Assembly (NCBI RefSeq): GCF_017377505.1
Contig: NZ_JAFREN010000033.1
Span: 25,048 to 89,047 of the forward strand
From: Enterococcus sp. DIV0212c
GTDB taxonomy: Bacteria > Bacillota > Bacilli > Lactobacillales > Enterococcaceae
Reading direction: 5' to 3'
DNA length: 64,000 bases
The notes beneath the pieces are model-generated. The model saw only the letters and a list, made by a program, of their open reading frames with translations, was not told where the DNA came from and ran no database searches. Within the stretch, counting starts at the first letter, position 1. Every line of letters begins with the position of its first letter. Of the stretch, positions 27,869 to 35,920 are shown one piece after another. A program made the translations under genes and the position numbers.

Positions 27869-28566
27869 ACTAATTCCTCCACATCTGAAGGACTTTCCTG
27901 CGTGTAAATATCTGCAATTTTCCCATTATGCATTTTAATGACTTTGTCCGCAATTTTAGTAAACTCTGCATTATGGGTGACAATAATCACTGTTTTATTC
28001 ATTTTTTTTGATGTGTCTATTAAAAGTTTGATGATCGTTTTACCTGTCTCTGAATCTAAGGCGCCCGTTGGTTCGTCACACAGTAGCATTTTAGGATTTT
28101 TCGCAAGGGCTCTGGCAATAGAGACACGTTGTTGTTCGCCGCCTGAAAGTTGACTCGGAAAATTCCCTGCTCGTTGATCAAGCCCTACACTAGATAATAC
28201 CTCACGAGAATTAAGCGGCTCTTTACAAACTTCCACAGCTAACTCAATATTTTCCAAAGCAGATAAATTAGGGACTAGGTTGTAAAATTGGAAAACAAAC
28301 CCAACATCATTCCTGCGATATTCTGTTAGTTCTTCTTTTTTTAGTGAAGAGATTTCTTTATTGTCGATAACGATGATACCGGAACTTGTTTTTTCCATTC
28401 CGCCTAGTAGGTTCAAAAGGGTTGTTTTTCCAGCGCCACTTGCACCGACTATTATAACAAATTCCCCTTCATTAATCGTGAAGTTTACTTGGTTCACAGC
28501 GTTTACCGTGACTTCTCCACTTACTTGATATTCTTTGCTGACCTCTTTAAAATTGATGTATGTCAT
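27862..28566 (-). CDS. LolD/MacB-type ABC ATPase
   Basis: About 234 aa from the ATG at 28566, chosen because AAAGGAGGAAAAAAA precedes it. The longer frame to 28614 lacks a site. Motifs are Walker [10 protein letters not shown], signature LSGGEQQR, Walker [13 protein letters not shown] and H-loop VTHN. It energises the FtsX-type permease encoded immediately downstream. Confidence 0.92.
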   Translation of the reverse strand: MTYINFKEVSKEYQVSGEVTVNAVNQVNFTINEGEFVIIVGASGAGKTTLLNLLGGMEKTSSGIIVIDNKEISSLKKEELTEYRRNDVGFVFQFYNLVPNLSALENIELAVEVCKEPLNSREVLSSVGLDQRAGNFPSQLSGGEQQRVSIARALAKNPKMLLCDEPTGALDSETGKTIIKLLIDTSKKMNKTVIIVTHNAEFTKIADKVIKMHNGKIADIYTQESPSDVEELVW

Positions 28567-28721
28567 TTTTTTTCCTCCTTTGTTAATTCTTTTTATAATC
28601 CAACAACCCGACACATGAAAAAATGTTCATTTAATCATATATTAAGCGTACGAAAATAAATACTTTTAGTCAATATTTTTTTATTTGTTTTAGAAAAATT
28701 ATTTTCCTTTATTCTTTTTTT

Positions 28722-28759
28722 CTCTGTTCGCCTTGATTCTCGCTGTCAGTTTATTTATA
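28722..28759. repeat. Direct repeat, left copy
   Basis: CTCTGTTCGCCTTGATTCTC begins a 26-base exact match, and a 38-base near match (about four differences), to 35415-35452. The two copies bracket the radical SAM RiPP operon. Confidence 0.75.
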
Positions 28760-29475
28760 TGGCTCTATACTTTCTGATGTTCGTGAGAAATCACTGGCAT
28801 CTTTTTTAATGCAAAATAATAGAAAAGACACCTCTTCCTCTGTTTATCGTGTCTTGAGACAATTTTATGAACCAAAATGAATCAATCTACTCACCTTACT
28901 TAAAATCCTTTGTTTCGATAAATCTGAATCAGTCAAGTAAGTCACAGCTTCGATGAATTTTATTATAATGGATGGTCAAACAAAACATCGTTGAAAACTG
29001 TCAGTTGCCTTTTTTTGGAGCATTACTTTTCACGATTTCCTTTGTCTGTTCGTCAAACGGTAAAGTATATTGTTTGCGATATGTACGCAACTTATTTTTC
29101 ACTAGTTTAACTTAAACAGAACTTGTTAATCGCTTACTTGTGTATGATGACGAGTTAAAAATTGGCTACAATTGGTAGCAGGACTTTCTTTATGCTATAC
29201 AGACAAGAGATAACACGAGATTTAACGCGTTATTGAATGAAATTAAAAATTCACTAGAATTACCTTATTCTAATAGACTACTGGAATGTTTAAATAACCA
29301 TATTAAAGTGTTGAAGAGAAATGCATACGGTTTTAGCAACTTTTACAATTTCAAATTAAGAATTTCTTTATGCTTTGGCACTATTCTTTTTCAAGAAAAC
29401 AAAAGCCTAGAGGAAATTTCCTCTAGGAATCATACTAATCGATTTAATTCTTTAAATTTTCTTCACCAACATTAG
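28755..29475 (+). pseudogene. ISL3-family transposase remnant
   Basis: Fragments in several frames fit an ISL3 transposase: SFDEFYYNG (about 28949-28975), VRQTVKYIVCDMYATYFSL (about 29046-29103), then a continuous C-terminal piece 29185-29475 (TRDNTRFNALLNEIKNSL, and HIKVLKRNAYGFSNFYNFKL). GGCTCTATAC at 28761 may be the IS end. The gene has many stops and is not functional. It separates the FtsX transporter from the radical SAM RiPP operon. Confidence 0.75.
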
Positions 29476-29547
29476 CTAACAAAGAGCTTTTTAGTGGTAG
29501 CTTTTTTATAGATTGTCTAATACTATTTTTCTTACTAAATAGTTTCT

Positions 29548-29865
29548 TTACTTCCCATATTTAATGAAGTGTTTAAGATATTTGTATATTGCAAATATAG
29601 AATATACTATCACTATTACAACTACTGAAATGATTAAAAATCTCGTTTGAATACCAAAAAACATTAAAATATAAACGATTATTAAAAAGCCACCTACAAG
29701 AAAAGCAATAGATGAAGCTCCTATTGCACCTTTTTTTTGAACTTCAATCGGCTTATCTTTAAAAGTATTCCCAGCAACTACTCCATACCACTTGCCTCTT
29801 CTAAGTTGAATACCAACGATTATTAATAAAAGTCCAATAACAACTAACATGAACAACACTACCAC
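29548..29865 (-). CDS. Small membrane protein, candidate immunity protein
   Basis: A 105-aa protein with about three hydrophobic helices (residues 2-18, 46-70, 74-94) and a basic tail. It is the last gene of the radical SAM RiPP operon, 12 bases after the exporter gene. That position, and its size, are typical of immunity proteins, but nothing else supports the role. The ATG follows AAAGGAGGTGGTAGTGTTG. Confidence 0.65.
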   Translation of the reverse strand: MVVLFMLVVIGLLLIIVGIQLRRGKWYGVVAGNTFKDKPIEVQKKGAIGASSIAFLVGGFLIIVYILMFFGIQTRFLIISVVVIVIVYSIFAIYKYLKHFIKYGK

Positions 29866-29877
29866 CTCCTTCGATCT

Positions 29878-31503
29878 CTAAAGTTGGATTATTTTATTTG
29901 CCAATTGATCAAAATAATTATCATGAGCCACGACAAAATAAATTTTATTGTTTTTTGTAGCGGCTAAATATTCAAGTAAATTTTCAATTGACTGTTGATC
30001 CAATCCTGAGAATGGTTCATCTAGAATCATTATTTCCTTATCTCTAACAAAAGCTCTCATTAAATTTATTTTTTGTCTTTCACCTCCAGATAAAACTCTA
30101 ACATTTTTTTGAGTTAACTTATCATCAATACTTAAAATTTGCTTCATTTTCATATATATATTATTATTTCCATCACTTAAAAAGACATTTTCTTCAAGTG
30201 AATTTTGAAAAATATATGAGGTTTGAGTTGCAACAGATAGTTGTTCTCTTAAAGATCTTTTTTCAACTTTATTTAAATCAATGTGATTTATATGGATATT
30301 ACCACATTCTAATGGTAATAATTTCGATAAAATTCGTATCAAAGATGATTTTCCAGCTCCATTTTCCCCTTTAATCAAAACAAAATCACCCTTTTCAACA
30401 GATAAATTGATTTCTGGAGAAATAGTATGGCTATTCAAAATTACTTCTACATTTTCAAATGTGATTGAATCAATACTGTAAATCTTGACATCTCCTTCAT
30501 TTAATTGAGAGTCTTCCGTAAATGTTTTAAACCTTTGAATACTTACCGAACAATCTTGATACTCCCATACAGTATTTAATAATGAACCAATTGATGTAGG
30601 TAGAAAATATACCATCTGTGATAAAAGCACAAACTGTCCTAGAGATATATCTCCTGTACTCAATAAAATCATTGAAATTACTGTAATTCCTATTAACCAA
30701 ACTTGCACAATAATAGAAGAAAAACTTACTCCCAATAAATTAATTTTTTTTTGTTTCAGATATTTCGCAATAAGATCTCCAAATTTCAAATCAAAACTAA
30801 TAAGTGAACTGGATTCTTTATTATATAGCTGAATTATCTCAATTCTATCAAAATGTTCATTCATTTCCCCTACTAACTCTTGTTCCAACTTTTTGGTTTC
30901 TTCAAATGATTTTTTTAATGGTGATTGAAAATAAATAAACTGAATTACAAGTACAATAATCATGATAATCGAAAATATTAGTATGAGAAAACTAATTCTG
31001 GAAACTATAATAATCACAACTAATAAAGTAAGCAATACAGATGGTGTATTAATATAGAATGTTTCTACCCCTCTAATCATAGTTGCAATATCATTAAACA
31101 TTCTATATTGAATTTCACCAGTTCTTTTTGTTAGAGAGAATGTTAAAGTTTTTTCTTGAAGAACACTTAAAAAATTTGATTTAAGGTTGAAATCTGTATA
31201 AAACAAAAATTTTGATTTTTTATATTCATAGAAAAACCTAAAAACCAAAAATATTATCTGAATACTAAAAATAAGGATAAGATTTCTTATATTTTCTACT
31301 AATTGACCATCAACATATTGACTCACTATAAAACTAGATAAAAAAGGAGTGATTAAATTAGAAAGTGATATAAATAAAAACAAAATACTAAAAGCTATTA
31401 ACTTTTTTTTCGATAGTTTTTTACTTAAGAAAATTATATTTTTCATATTAATATTTTGCAAGAAATTGAAAAGAGTAAAAGCCCAAAAAGGGCTTTTATT
31501 CAT
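29878..31503 (-). CDS. ABC exporter (TMD-NBD) of the radical SAM RiPP operon
   Basis: The 541-aa protein has a six-helix membrane domain (about residues 35-310) and an ATPase domain with Walker A GENGAGKSS, signature LSGGERQK and Walker B IMILDEPFSGLD. There is no N-terminal C39 peptidase, so leader removal needs another enzyme. Start is ambiguous. ATG 31503 has GAAAGG upstream but its first dozen codons are a terminator hairpin; ATG 31446 (MKNIIFLSKKL) fits the usual exporter N-terminus but has no ribosome site. It probably exports the peptide encoded directly upstream. Confidence 0.88.
   Translation of the reverse strand: MNKSPFWAFTLFNFLQNINMKNIIFLSKKLSKKKLIAFSILFLFISLSNLITPFLSSFIVSQYVDGQLVENIRNLILIFSIQIIFLVFRFFYEYKKSKFLFYTDFNLKSNFLSVLQEKTLTFSLTKRTGEIQYRMFNDIATMIRGVETFYINTPSVLLTLLVVIIIVSRISFLILIFSIIMIIVLVIQFIYFQSPLKKSFEETKKLEQELVGEMNEHFDRIEIIQLYNKESSSLISFDLKFGDLIAKYLKQKKINLLGVSFSSIIVQVWLIGITVISMILLSTGDISLGQFVLLSQMVYFLPTSIGSLLNTVWEYQDCSVSIQRFKTFTEDSQLNEGDVKIYSIDSITFENVEVILNSHTISPEINLSVEKGDFVLIKGENGAGKSSLIRILSKLLPLECGNIHINHIDLNKVEKRSLREQLSVATQTSYIFQNSLEENVFLSDGNNNIYMKMKQILSIDDKLTQKNVRVLSGGERQKINLMRAFVRDKEIMILDEPFSGLDQQSIENLLEYLAATKNNKIYFVVAHDNYFDQLANKIIQL
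31473..31500 (-). terminator. Attenuating terminator after the radical SAM RiPP precursor
   Basis: On the minus strand AAAAGCCC-TTTTT-GGGCTTTT is followed by ACTCTTTT. It starts a few bases after the precursor stop and lies inside the 5' end of the exporter frame. Partial termination here would favour precursor over exporter mRNA. Confidence 0.65.
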
Positions 31504-31504
31504 T

Positions 31505-31714
31505 CTAACAACCTTTCACACCTGCAACACAAGCTAATAACCCAGCAAAAATTCCTGCTACATTTACTAAACCAGCATAATTTACAGCAGCGGCAGCAGA
31601 CCAAACAGCCAGCGCATAAACCACACAAACAGCTCCTGCAACTCCGCAATAAGGTTGAATACCACCTGGATTTCTTACTTCTGTAATCTGAGGGGCTTGA
31701 AAATCTCCTTGCAT
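31505..31714 (-). CDS. Radical SAM RiPP precursor peptide with paired Cys
   Basis: A 69-aa peptide. The N-terminal 18 residues (ends VRNPGG) look like a leader. The remaining about 51 residues are very hydrophobic and rich in Ala, Gly and Val, with only four Cys, at 23, 30, 62 and 69, so two C-x6-C pairs (CGVAGAVC and CVAGVKGC) sit at the two ends of the core, the last Cys being the C-terminus. The gene lies after PqqD-fusion and before exporter genes, with 14-base and near-zero gaps. Radical SAM-made thioether (sactipeptide-like) bonds are the natural guess, with disulfides as an alternative given the thioredoxin-like gene. I know no close relative. Confidence 0.85.
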   Translation of the reverse strand: MQGDFQAPQITEVRNPGGIQPYCGVAGAVCVVYALAVWSAAAAVNYAGLVNVAGIFAGLLACVAGVKGC

Positions 31715-31728
31715 TATAATTCTCCTTT

Positions 31729-32490
31729 CTATATTTTTTGTGAATATATATATATACTATTCAATCCAATTTCATTGTTCAAAACCCCTATAGGAGTTAA
31801 AGTTGGATTGAATGGTTTAACATCTCCACTAATGTAAACAAGCTCCATCTCTTGAAAAGACTGGAAGGTTTCCCCAAAAAAGTCAAAGTATCTTAAAATA
31901 CACTTTTTTATGCTTTCCCCATTATTCTTGCAAAATTCACTTGTAAATTCTCCATAAAGACTATTGACAATATAAGAGTTTGTAAAACGTGTAACTTCAA
32001 CAACTAACATACCTGTGCAATTTCCTATTCTATCAAATTTACCTATATAGAAAATCTTGTATCCCAACTCTAATTGTAATAATTTGCTATCTTGAAATAG
32101 ACTATCAATTAGTAGATGATTATGAAAATTTAAAGATAAGTTATTTAGGTAAGGTGTCTCTATGAAAGAAGGTAATACTACAAAATCCCCTATTTCTAGT
32201 TCTAATTGACATATTTTAAAATCATTTGTTCTTTCAAAGTATATAGCCTGTTTCCAGATTGATATTATAAAACTTTCTGTAGCTGCTACTATTTCACTTT
32301 TTTCAGTGTTAGGATATTTTCTCTCCAAAATTTTAACTATTTTAGAAGTTGGTGTATCCTTAAATATCTCTTCACAGATCAACATTCCAACTTCATTTAT
32401 TACAAGTGAATTTTCTCCAGAAAAAATTTCATTATTTTTTAAAAATACATGTTCTAAAAAACTAAAGTTGATATCAATTAAGCTCTCCAT
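31729..32490 (-). CDS. PqqD-like RRE domain fused to unknown C-terminal domain
   Basis: In this 253-aa protein residues about 20-85 (SGENSLVINEVGMLICEEIF, then a two-helix region to about 85) fit the PqqD/RiPP-recognition-element pattern, which binds precursor leaders and hands them to the modifying enzyme. The C-terminal about 165 residues show no motif I recognise. The gene directly precedes the precursor and follows the GNAT-like gene with a one-base gap. The RRE role is inferred from the fold pattern and context. Confidence 0.7.
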   Translation of the reverse strand: MESLIDINFSFLEHVFLKNNEIFSGENSLVINEVGMLICEEIFKDTPTSKIVKILERKYPNTEKSEIVAATESFIISIWKQAIYFERTNDFKICQLELEIGDFVVLPSFIETPYLNNLSLNFHNHLLIDSLFQDSKLLQLELGYKIFYIGKFDRIGNCTGMLVVEVTRFTNSYIVNSLYGEFTSEFCKNNGESIKKCILRYFDFFGETFQSFQEMELVYISGDVKPFNPTLTPIGVLNNEIGLNSIYIYSQKI

Positions 32491-32491
32491 A

Positions 32492-32968
32492 CTAGCTTTC
32501 CTCCAAATTTAAGGAATAAATATAATCATTTCCTGAAAGATATTTTACGGTTTCTTTATTTCCAAATCCAAACTGCATTCCCAACTCATCAGTTTCTTCA
32601 GTTAAAGTCAACTTTATTTTATTGTATTGCCTTTGAAATTGCTCTATGAGAACATTCTCACTTAAAGCTATGTCAACTTGGTTCCCATAATAATGAATTA
32701 ATTCTAATGTCGTTGTTTTGGAAATTTTTGATGGCGTATAGAGTACATACACTGCTAAAATATTTTTAACATCCTTGATAAGTAGAACTCTACTATTATA
32801 ATCAAATAATAATGTTCTTAAATACCTTGGATTAGCTATTCTTTGCCGTTCCAATTCATCTTTATAGTCTGCTAAAAAATTGAGAATTCTTCCATTTTTT
32901 TTTCTTAACTCACTAACAAAATCTATTATTTCTTTTAAATCATTATCATTCGCAATTCTCAATATCAT
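32492..32968 (-). CDS. Divergent GNAT-like protein in RiPP operon
   Basis: A 158-aa protein that begins ILRIANDNDLKEIIDFV, the usual first strand and helix of GNAT acyltransferases, and has VLLIKDVKNILAVYVLY, which fits the central strands. The acetyl-CoA pyrophosphate loop (RxxGxG/A) is not clearly visible, so activity is uncertain. It overlaps the radical SAM gene by ATGA. It could modify the peptide, or it could be a pseudo-enzyme. Confidence 0.5.
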   Translation of the reverse strand: MILRIANDNDLKEIIDFVSELRKKNGRILNFLADYKDELERQRIANPRYLRTLLFDYNSRVLLIKDVKNILAVYVLYTPSKISKTTTLELIHYYGNQVDIALSENVLIEQFQRQYNKIKLTLTEETDELGMQFGFGNKETVKYLSGNDYIYSLNLEES

Positions 32969-33963
32969 ACCCTAATCTCCTCAATTTCCCTCATAAGATT
33001 TAAATTATCTTCTAAATACATTCTTGGAAGTTCCTTATCAGGGTAATACATATCTTCTATAGAATAAACTCTGGATATATATTTTTTTATCAATGGATGA
33101 GCCAAAACTTTTTCTGGAATTCTTTTTTCAATGAACTCTGGTAATCCTCCTTCTTTTAAATCCCAAATTGTGAATGGTAAATATGGTGTTATCTCTATCT
33201 CACCATAAGCATTAATTGTCAAAAAAGGCAAATAATTGACTTCTTGCAACATAAAATAATGATCTACAGGATCTCCCCAATTAATTTCAGTTCTTGATGA
33301 TTTATTTTTTAGTTCAAAATCTTTCTTTTTAAAAATATTTTTTAACTCTTCATATTCTTCCGAAGACAATGCTAATTCCATGTAATTTTCTTTTCCTCTA
33401 CCTAACGGCATAAGAGGCTGCGCACGTAGCTCATAAAGACCATTATCATGGCAATAATCAATTATTTTTTCAAACTCATTTAAACTTTTTTTATGAGGCA
33501 ATGTAGCAATGCTGACCTCTAAACCCGATTCTTTAGCATTGATGATTCCTTCAAACACTTTTGAAAGACATCCATTTGATTGTCTCACAGCATCATAGGA
33601 TTCATCTGTAAAACCATCTAAACTTATTTGTACCATATGAATTCCTGAGTTTTTTAGTCTCATGGCTTTTTCTTTAGTCAATAAAATACCATTGGTAACT
33701 ATATTTACTAATGTTTGTGGTGAATTCTTTTTTATAATTGAACTTATTTCACAAATAAGCTCATATCTATATAAAGTCTCACCACCACATAAACAAATTG
33801 AATCTATATTCAATTTAGATAAATCCTTTGCTAGTTTTCTTAATTCTTCATCTGTCATTTCTTGCTTGCGAGGTACCCCACTAAAATTAAAACAATGTTT
33901 ACATCTTAGGTTACACCTATAAGTTATATCTATAGATGCAGTTTTTATATTATACATTCTCAT
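32965..33963 (-). CDS. Radical SAM peptide maturase without SPASM cluster
   Basis: The 332-aa protein has the radical SAM motif C17-N-L-R-C21-K-H-C24 and the GGETL SAM-binding segment. The C-terminal 90 residues keep a weak SPASM-like outline (INAYGEIEITPYLPF, WDLKEGG) but contain no cysteines, so the auxiliary Fe-S clusters of sactisynthases such as AlbA or SkfB are absent. Its place beside an RRE protein, a precursor and an exporter argues for peptide modification; the reaction is open. It overlaps both neighbours by four bases. Confidence 0.88.
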   Translation of the reverse strand: MRMYNIKTASIDITYRCNLRCKHCFNFSGVPRKQEMTDEELRKLAKDLSKLNIDSICLCGGETLYRYELICEISSIIKKNSPQTLVNIVTNGILLTKEKAMRLKNSGIHMVQISLDGFTDESYDAVRQSNGCLSKVFEGIINAKESGLEVSIATLPHKKSLNEFEKIIDYCHDNGLYELRAQPLMPLGRGKENYMELALSSEEYEELKNIFKKKDFELKNKSSRTEINWGDPVDHYFMLQEVNYLPFLTINAYGEIEITPYLPFTIWDLKEGGLPEFIEKRIPEKVLAHPLIKKYISRVYSIEDMYYPDKELPRMYLEDNLNLMREIEEIRV

Positions 33964-34430
33964 TCCTCATTTTCCTGTAACCATTGTTTCAAGTTATTTT
34001 CACCTGTATTTTTAAACTTGGCTACATTTTTTTTAAACAGTAAATCATTATTCAATCGATCAATCTCCTTTGAATTCTTATAATATATAAGTGTTGGGGT
34101 ATAAGAAAATTCAAAAGTTTTTTTTACTTTATTCTTATCTTCATTTTCAATATAAAATACATATACTTTCTCCTTTACATTGGAATCCAATTTGTTCAAG
34201 TGAACATTAAGTTCCTTGCAATAAACACAATCCTTTTGAGAATAGTAAATAATGACATCCTTATTTGATTTGATAATTTTTAATGCTTCATCCGAACTTT
34301 TAATCGTATATTTTGTTTCAAACTGCTTATCGTCCATATTTGATGTTAATTTATCAGAAAGTCTTGTGAATAACATCACAATAAAGATTAACAAAACAAT
34401 AGACAGTCCACCTAATAATTTCTTATTCAT
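33960..34430 (-). CDS. Membrane-anchored thioredoxin-like protein
   Basis: A 156-aa protein with an N-terminal membrane helix (about residues 5-22) and a thioredoxin fold carrying C68-V-Y-C71 and a cis-Pro segment SYTPTLIYY. It should act outside the membrane on disulfides. It is the first gene of the RiPP operon, right after the promoter. SkfH in the sporulation killing factor operon and PedC-type accessory proteins in bacteriocin loci are parallels. Confidence 0.85.
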   Translation of the reverse strand: MNKKLLGGLSIVLLIFIVMLFTRLSDKLTSNMDDKQFETKYTIKSSDEALKIIKSNKDVIIYYSQKDCVYCKELNVHLNKLDSNVKEKVYVFYIENEDKNKVKKTFEFSYTPTLIYYKNSKEIDRLNNDLLFKKNVAKFKNTGENNLKQWLQENEE

Positions 34431-34451
34431 ATTCTCCTCCTTTATAATGCC

Positions 34452-34480
34452 AGTGTAGCAATTATAGAAAGCGCTGTCAA
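34452..34480 (-). promoter_or_regulatory. Promoter of the radical SAM RiPP operon with overlapping cre-like site
   Basis: On the minus strand TTGACA (34480-34475) and TACACT (34457-34452) are 17 bases apart. TTGACAGCGCTTTCT (34480-34466) matches the CcpA cre consensus WTGNAANCGNWNNCW with one mismatch and covers the -35 box, so catabolite repression is predicted. AAAGGAGGAG precedes the first start. Confidence 0.75.
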
Positions 34481-34516
34481 TATAATGTTAACAAATAAAG
34501 ATAAATAACTAATTAA

Positions 34517-34678
34517 ATGAAACTAAAAAAAATCATTTGGTATGAACTTATAATGAGGTTCCTACTAGAGAAATATGTTTGCCAAAAAAGGGATACTGAA
34601 CTTACACCAGAAAAAGAAATATCACAGCAAGCATTTTCTATTTATAAGAAAAGTTTGTTAGAACGGTTAAAGGGGTAA
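34517..34678 (+). CDS. Possible 53-aa basic protein
   Basis: A 53-codon frame from ATG (MKLKKIIWYELIMRFLLEKY) to TAA, divergent from the radical SAM operon and followed 83 bases later by the helix-turn-helix protein. It lacks a clear ribosome binding site and any motif. It may be a degraded piece of a mobile-element regulator. Confidence 0.3.
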   Translation: MKLKKIIWYELIMRFLLEKYVCQKRDTELTPEKEISQQAFSIYKKSLLERLKG

Positions 34679-34761
34679 TGAAAAGATAATCTCCGATTCG
34701 TTTATATACGGGTTACCCCTTAGAAAATTAATAAATTTTTTTTACGAAGGAAGGATAGAAT

Positions 34762-34950
34762 ATGGAAACTCTTACTGCTTTAGCACTTAAAGCTCAAAAA
34801 GGTGATCATGAAGCAATGGTACATTTTTACCAACAGTTTCAACCTTTATTACTAAAAGAATCTAAACGAGTTGGTGAGCTTAATTTAGATTGCTATCAAG
34901 AATTATCAGACCGCTTCATTAGGTTGATAATGGATTTTGAAGTTCGATAA
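34762..34950 (+). CDS. Small HTH_16/sigma-like regulator
   Basis: A 62-aa protein with ALKAQKGDHEAMVHFYQQFQ and DCYQELSDRFIRLIM, the pattern of the short sigma-region-2-like helix-turn-helix proteins found in Tn916-family elements and conjugative plasmids (Pfam HTH_16). AAGGAAGGATAG gives a good ribosome site. It stands alone and may be a relic of, or a regulator for, the conjugative element further right. Confidence 0.65.
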   Translation: METLTALALKAQKGDHEAMVHFYQQFQPLLLKESKRVGELNLDCYQELSDRFIRLIMDFEVR

Positions 34951-34995
34951 CAAGAATATCAAAAATTTTATTACAACCTATATTTAATTTAAACT

Positions 34996-35036
34996 AAAAA
35001 AAATGGCTGAGGTTAGAACCTCCGTCATTTTTCCGT
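34996..35036. terminator. Bidirectional terminator
   Basis: AATGGCTGAGGTT and AACCTCCGTCATT arms between A and T runs lie between two convergent small genes. Confidence 0.7.
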
Positions 35037-35057
35037 ATCTGAAAAGTTAAAGGAAAT

Positions 35058-35246
35058 TTATCCATGGACTTGCTCTTTATTTTTTCCGACAAGGTATTGT
35101 TTCATCTCTTCAACATCGTGTTTTTCAGGCTCCCAGCCTTCAATCATATCTGTACTCAAAGCATACCAGACGCCTTTAAAGTCTTTTTGGGAATCAAATT
35201 GTACACCCATGATTGTTAATTTTGATCTATCTATATTTAATGACAT
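35058..35246 (-). CDS. Small protein of unknown function
   Basis: About 62 aa from the ATG at 35246, which has AAAGGATG about ten bases upstream. It is acidic and soluble, with no motif that I recognise (VQFDSQKDFKGVWYAL in the middle). It is monocistronic between a terminator and a long intergenic stretch. Confidence 0.55.
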   Translation of the reverse strand: MSLNIDRSKLTIMGVQFDSQKDFKGVWYALSTDMIEGWEPEKHDVEEMKQYLVGKNKEQVHG

Positions 35247-35414
35247 AGCAAGCACATCCTTTGATTCGTAGTTAACTACTATTATACTAGATTTTGATTG
35301 AACTTTAAGGAAATGATTCTTATTATTTCATGCTAACGTAGTTTTTTAATCTTCAGGATTATTTAAAAATTGATGACATCATACAACAAATCCGAATTTT
35401 CGTTCGCTTTTTTC

Positions 35415-35452
35415 CTCTGTTCGCCTTGATTCTCGCTGTCGATTTATTTATA
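35415..35452. repeat. Direct repeat, right copy
   Basis: It matches 28722-28759 in 26 consecutive bases and about 34 of 38 overall. It lies to the right of the radical SAM RiPP operon. Confidence 0.75.
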
Positions 35453-35473
35453 CTTAGTGTATAGAATGGAAAT

Positions 35474-35516
35474 AAAAAAGCTGAGTAAGTCCTGATTCAG
35501 AACATCACTCAACTTT
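35474..35516. repeat. Hairpin repeat copy 3
   Basis: AAAAGCTGAGTA, AGTCCTGATTCAGAACAT and CACTCAACTTT form the same terminator-like palindrome as 22806-22842, with homology extending about 15 bases on each side. Confidence 0.7.
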
Positions 35517-35707
35517 ATGACAATTTAATCCTTGGCACCTTTTTGTTTGGCTGGAACCGAACAGAAATGGTCTTGAACTCTTCAAAAACTGTCCACATCA
35601 GTTTGCCAATAGTAAACGAATCACTAGCTTTTTTGTTGTGTCTCTTTTTGAGCTACAACTAGAACGGGTTGCTAGGCTTCTTTAAAGTACTATTGACTTA
35701 TTCAGGT

Positions 35708-35736
35708 ATTGGACATTGCGCCAATGCCTTTTTTGT
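35708..35736 (+). terminator. Hairpin with T run in a gene-poor stretch
   Basis: GGACATTG-CGC-CAATGCC followed by six T on the plus strand. The stretch 35247-36097 otherwise holds repeats, the RNA candidate below and no gene of normal size. Confidence 0.55.
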
Positions 35737-35811
35737 TTCTATTCTATGTCTGATTTTTATTGATGGTGGTGATAAGAAAACGTAACGATGTACAAGTTAA
35801 AAAATAGAAAA

Positions 35812-35920
35812 ATAAAAAACGGCACCTTACAACCTGACTGGAATCATGTTGCAAGGCCCCGAATAAACAGCCACAAACTGCTTATCCGAGTTGCCGATAG
35901 CGCGTACCGAAGTACTCGCA
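35812..35920 (-). ncRNA. Candidate structured small RNA
   Basis: On the minus strand, after TACAAT (35932-35927), three hairpins follow in about 105 bases. The first is GCGAGTAC-TTCG-GTACGCGC, capped by a stable UUCG tetraloop. The second pairs GGATAAGCAG with CTGTTTATTC. The third, CCTTGCAAC...GTTGTAAGG, is followed by a T run and is a terminator. No frame fits the segment. A type I antitoxin or element-control RNA is possible; the -35 box is weak. Confidence 0.5.

Noticed and set aside
35685..35788. Possible Fst/holin-like type I toxin remnant (frame ending FIDGGDKKT)
   Set aside because: Considered because of the nearby structured RNA, but there is no proper start and no clear match to a toxin family.
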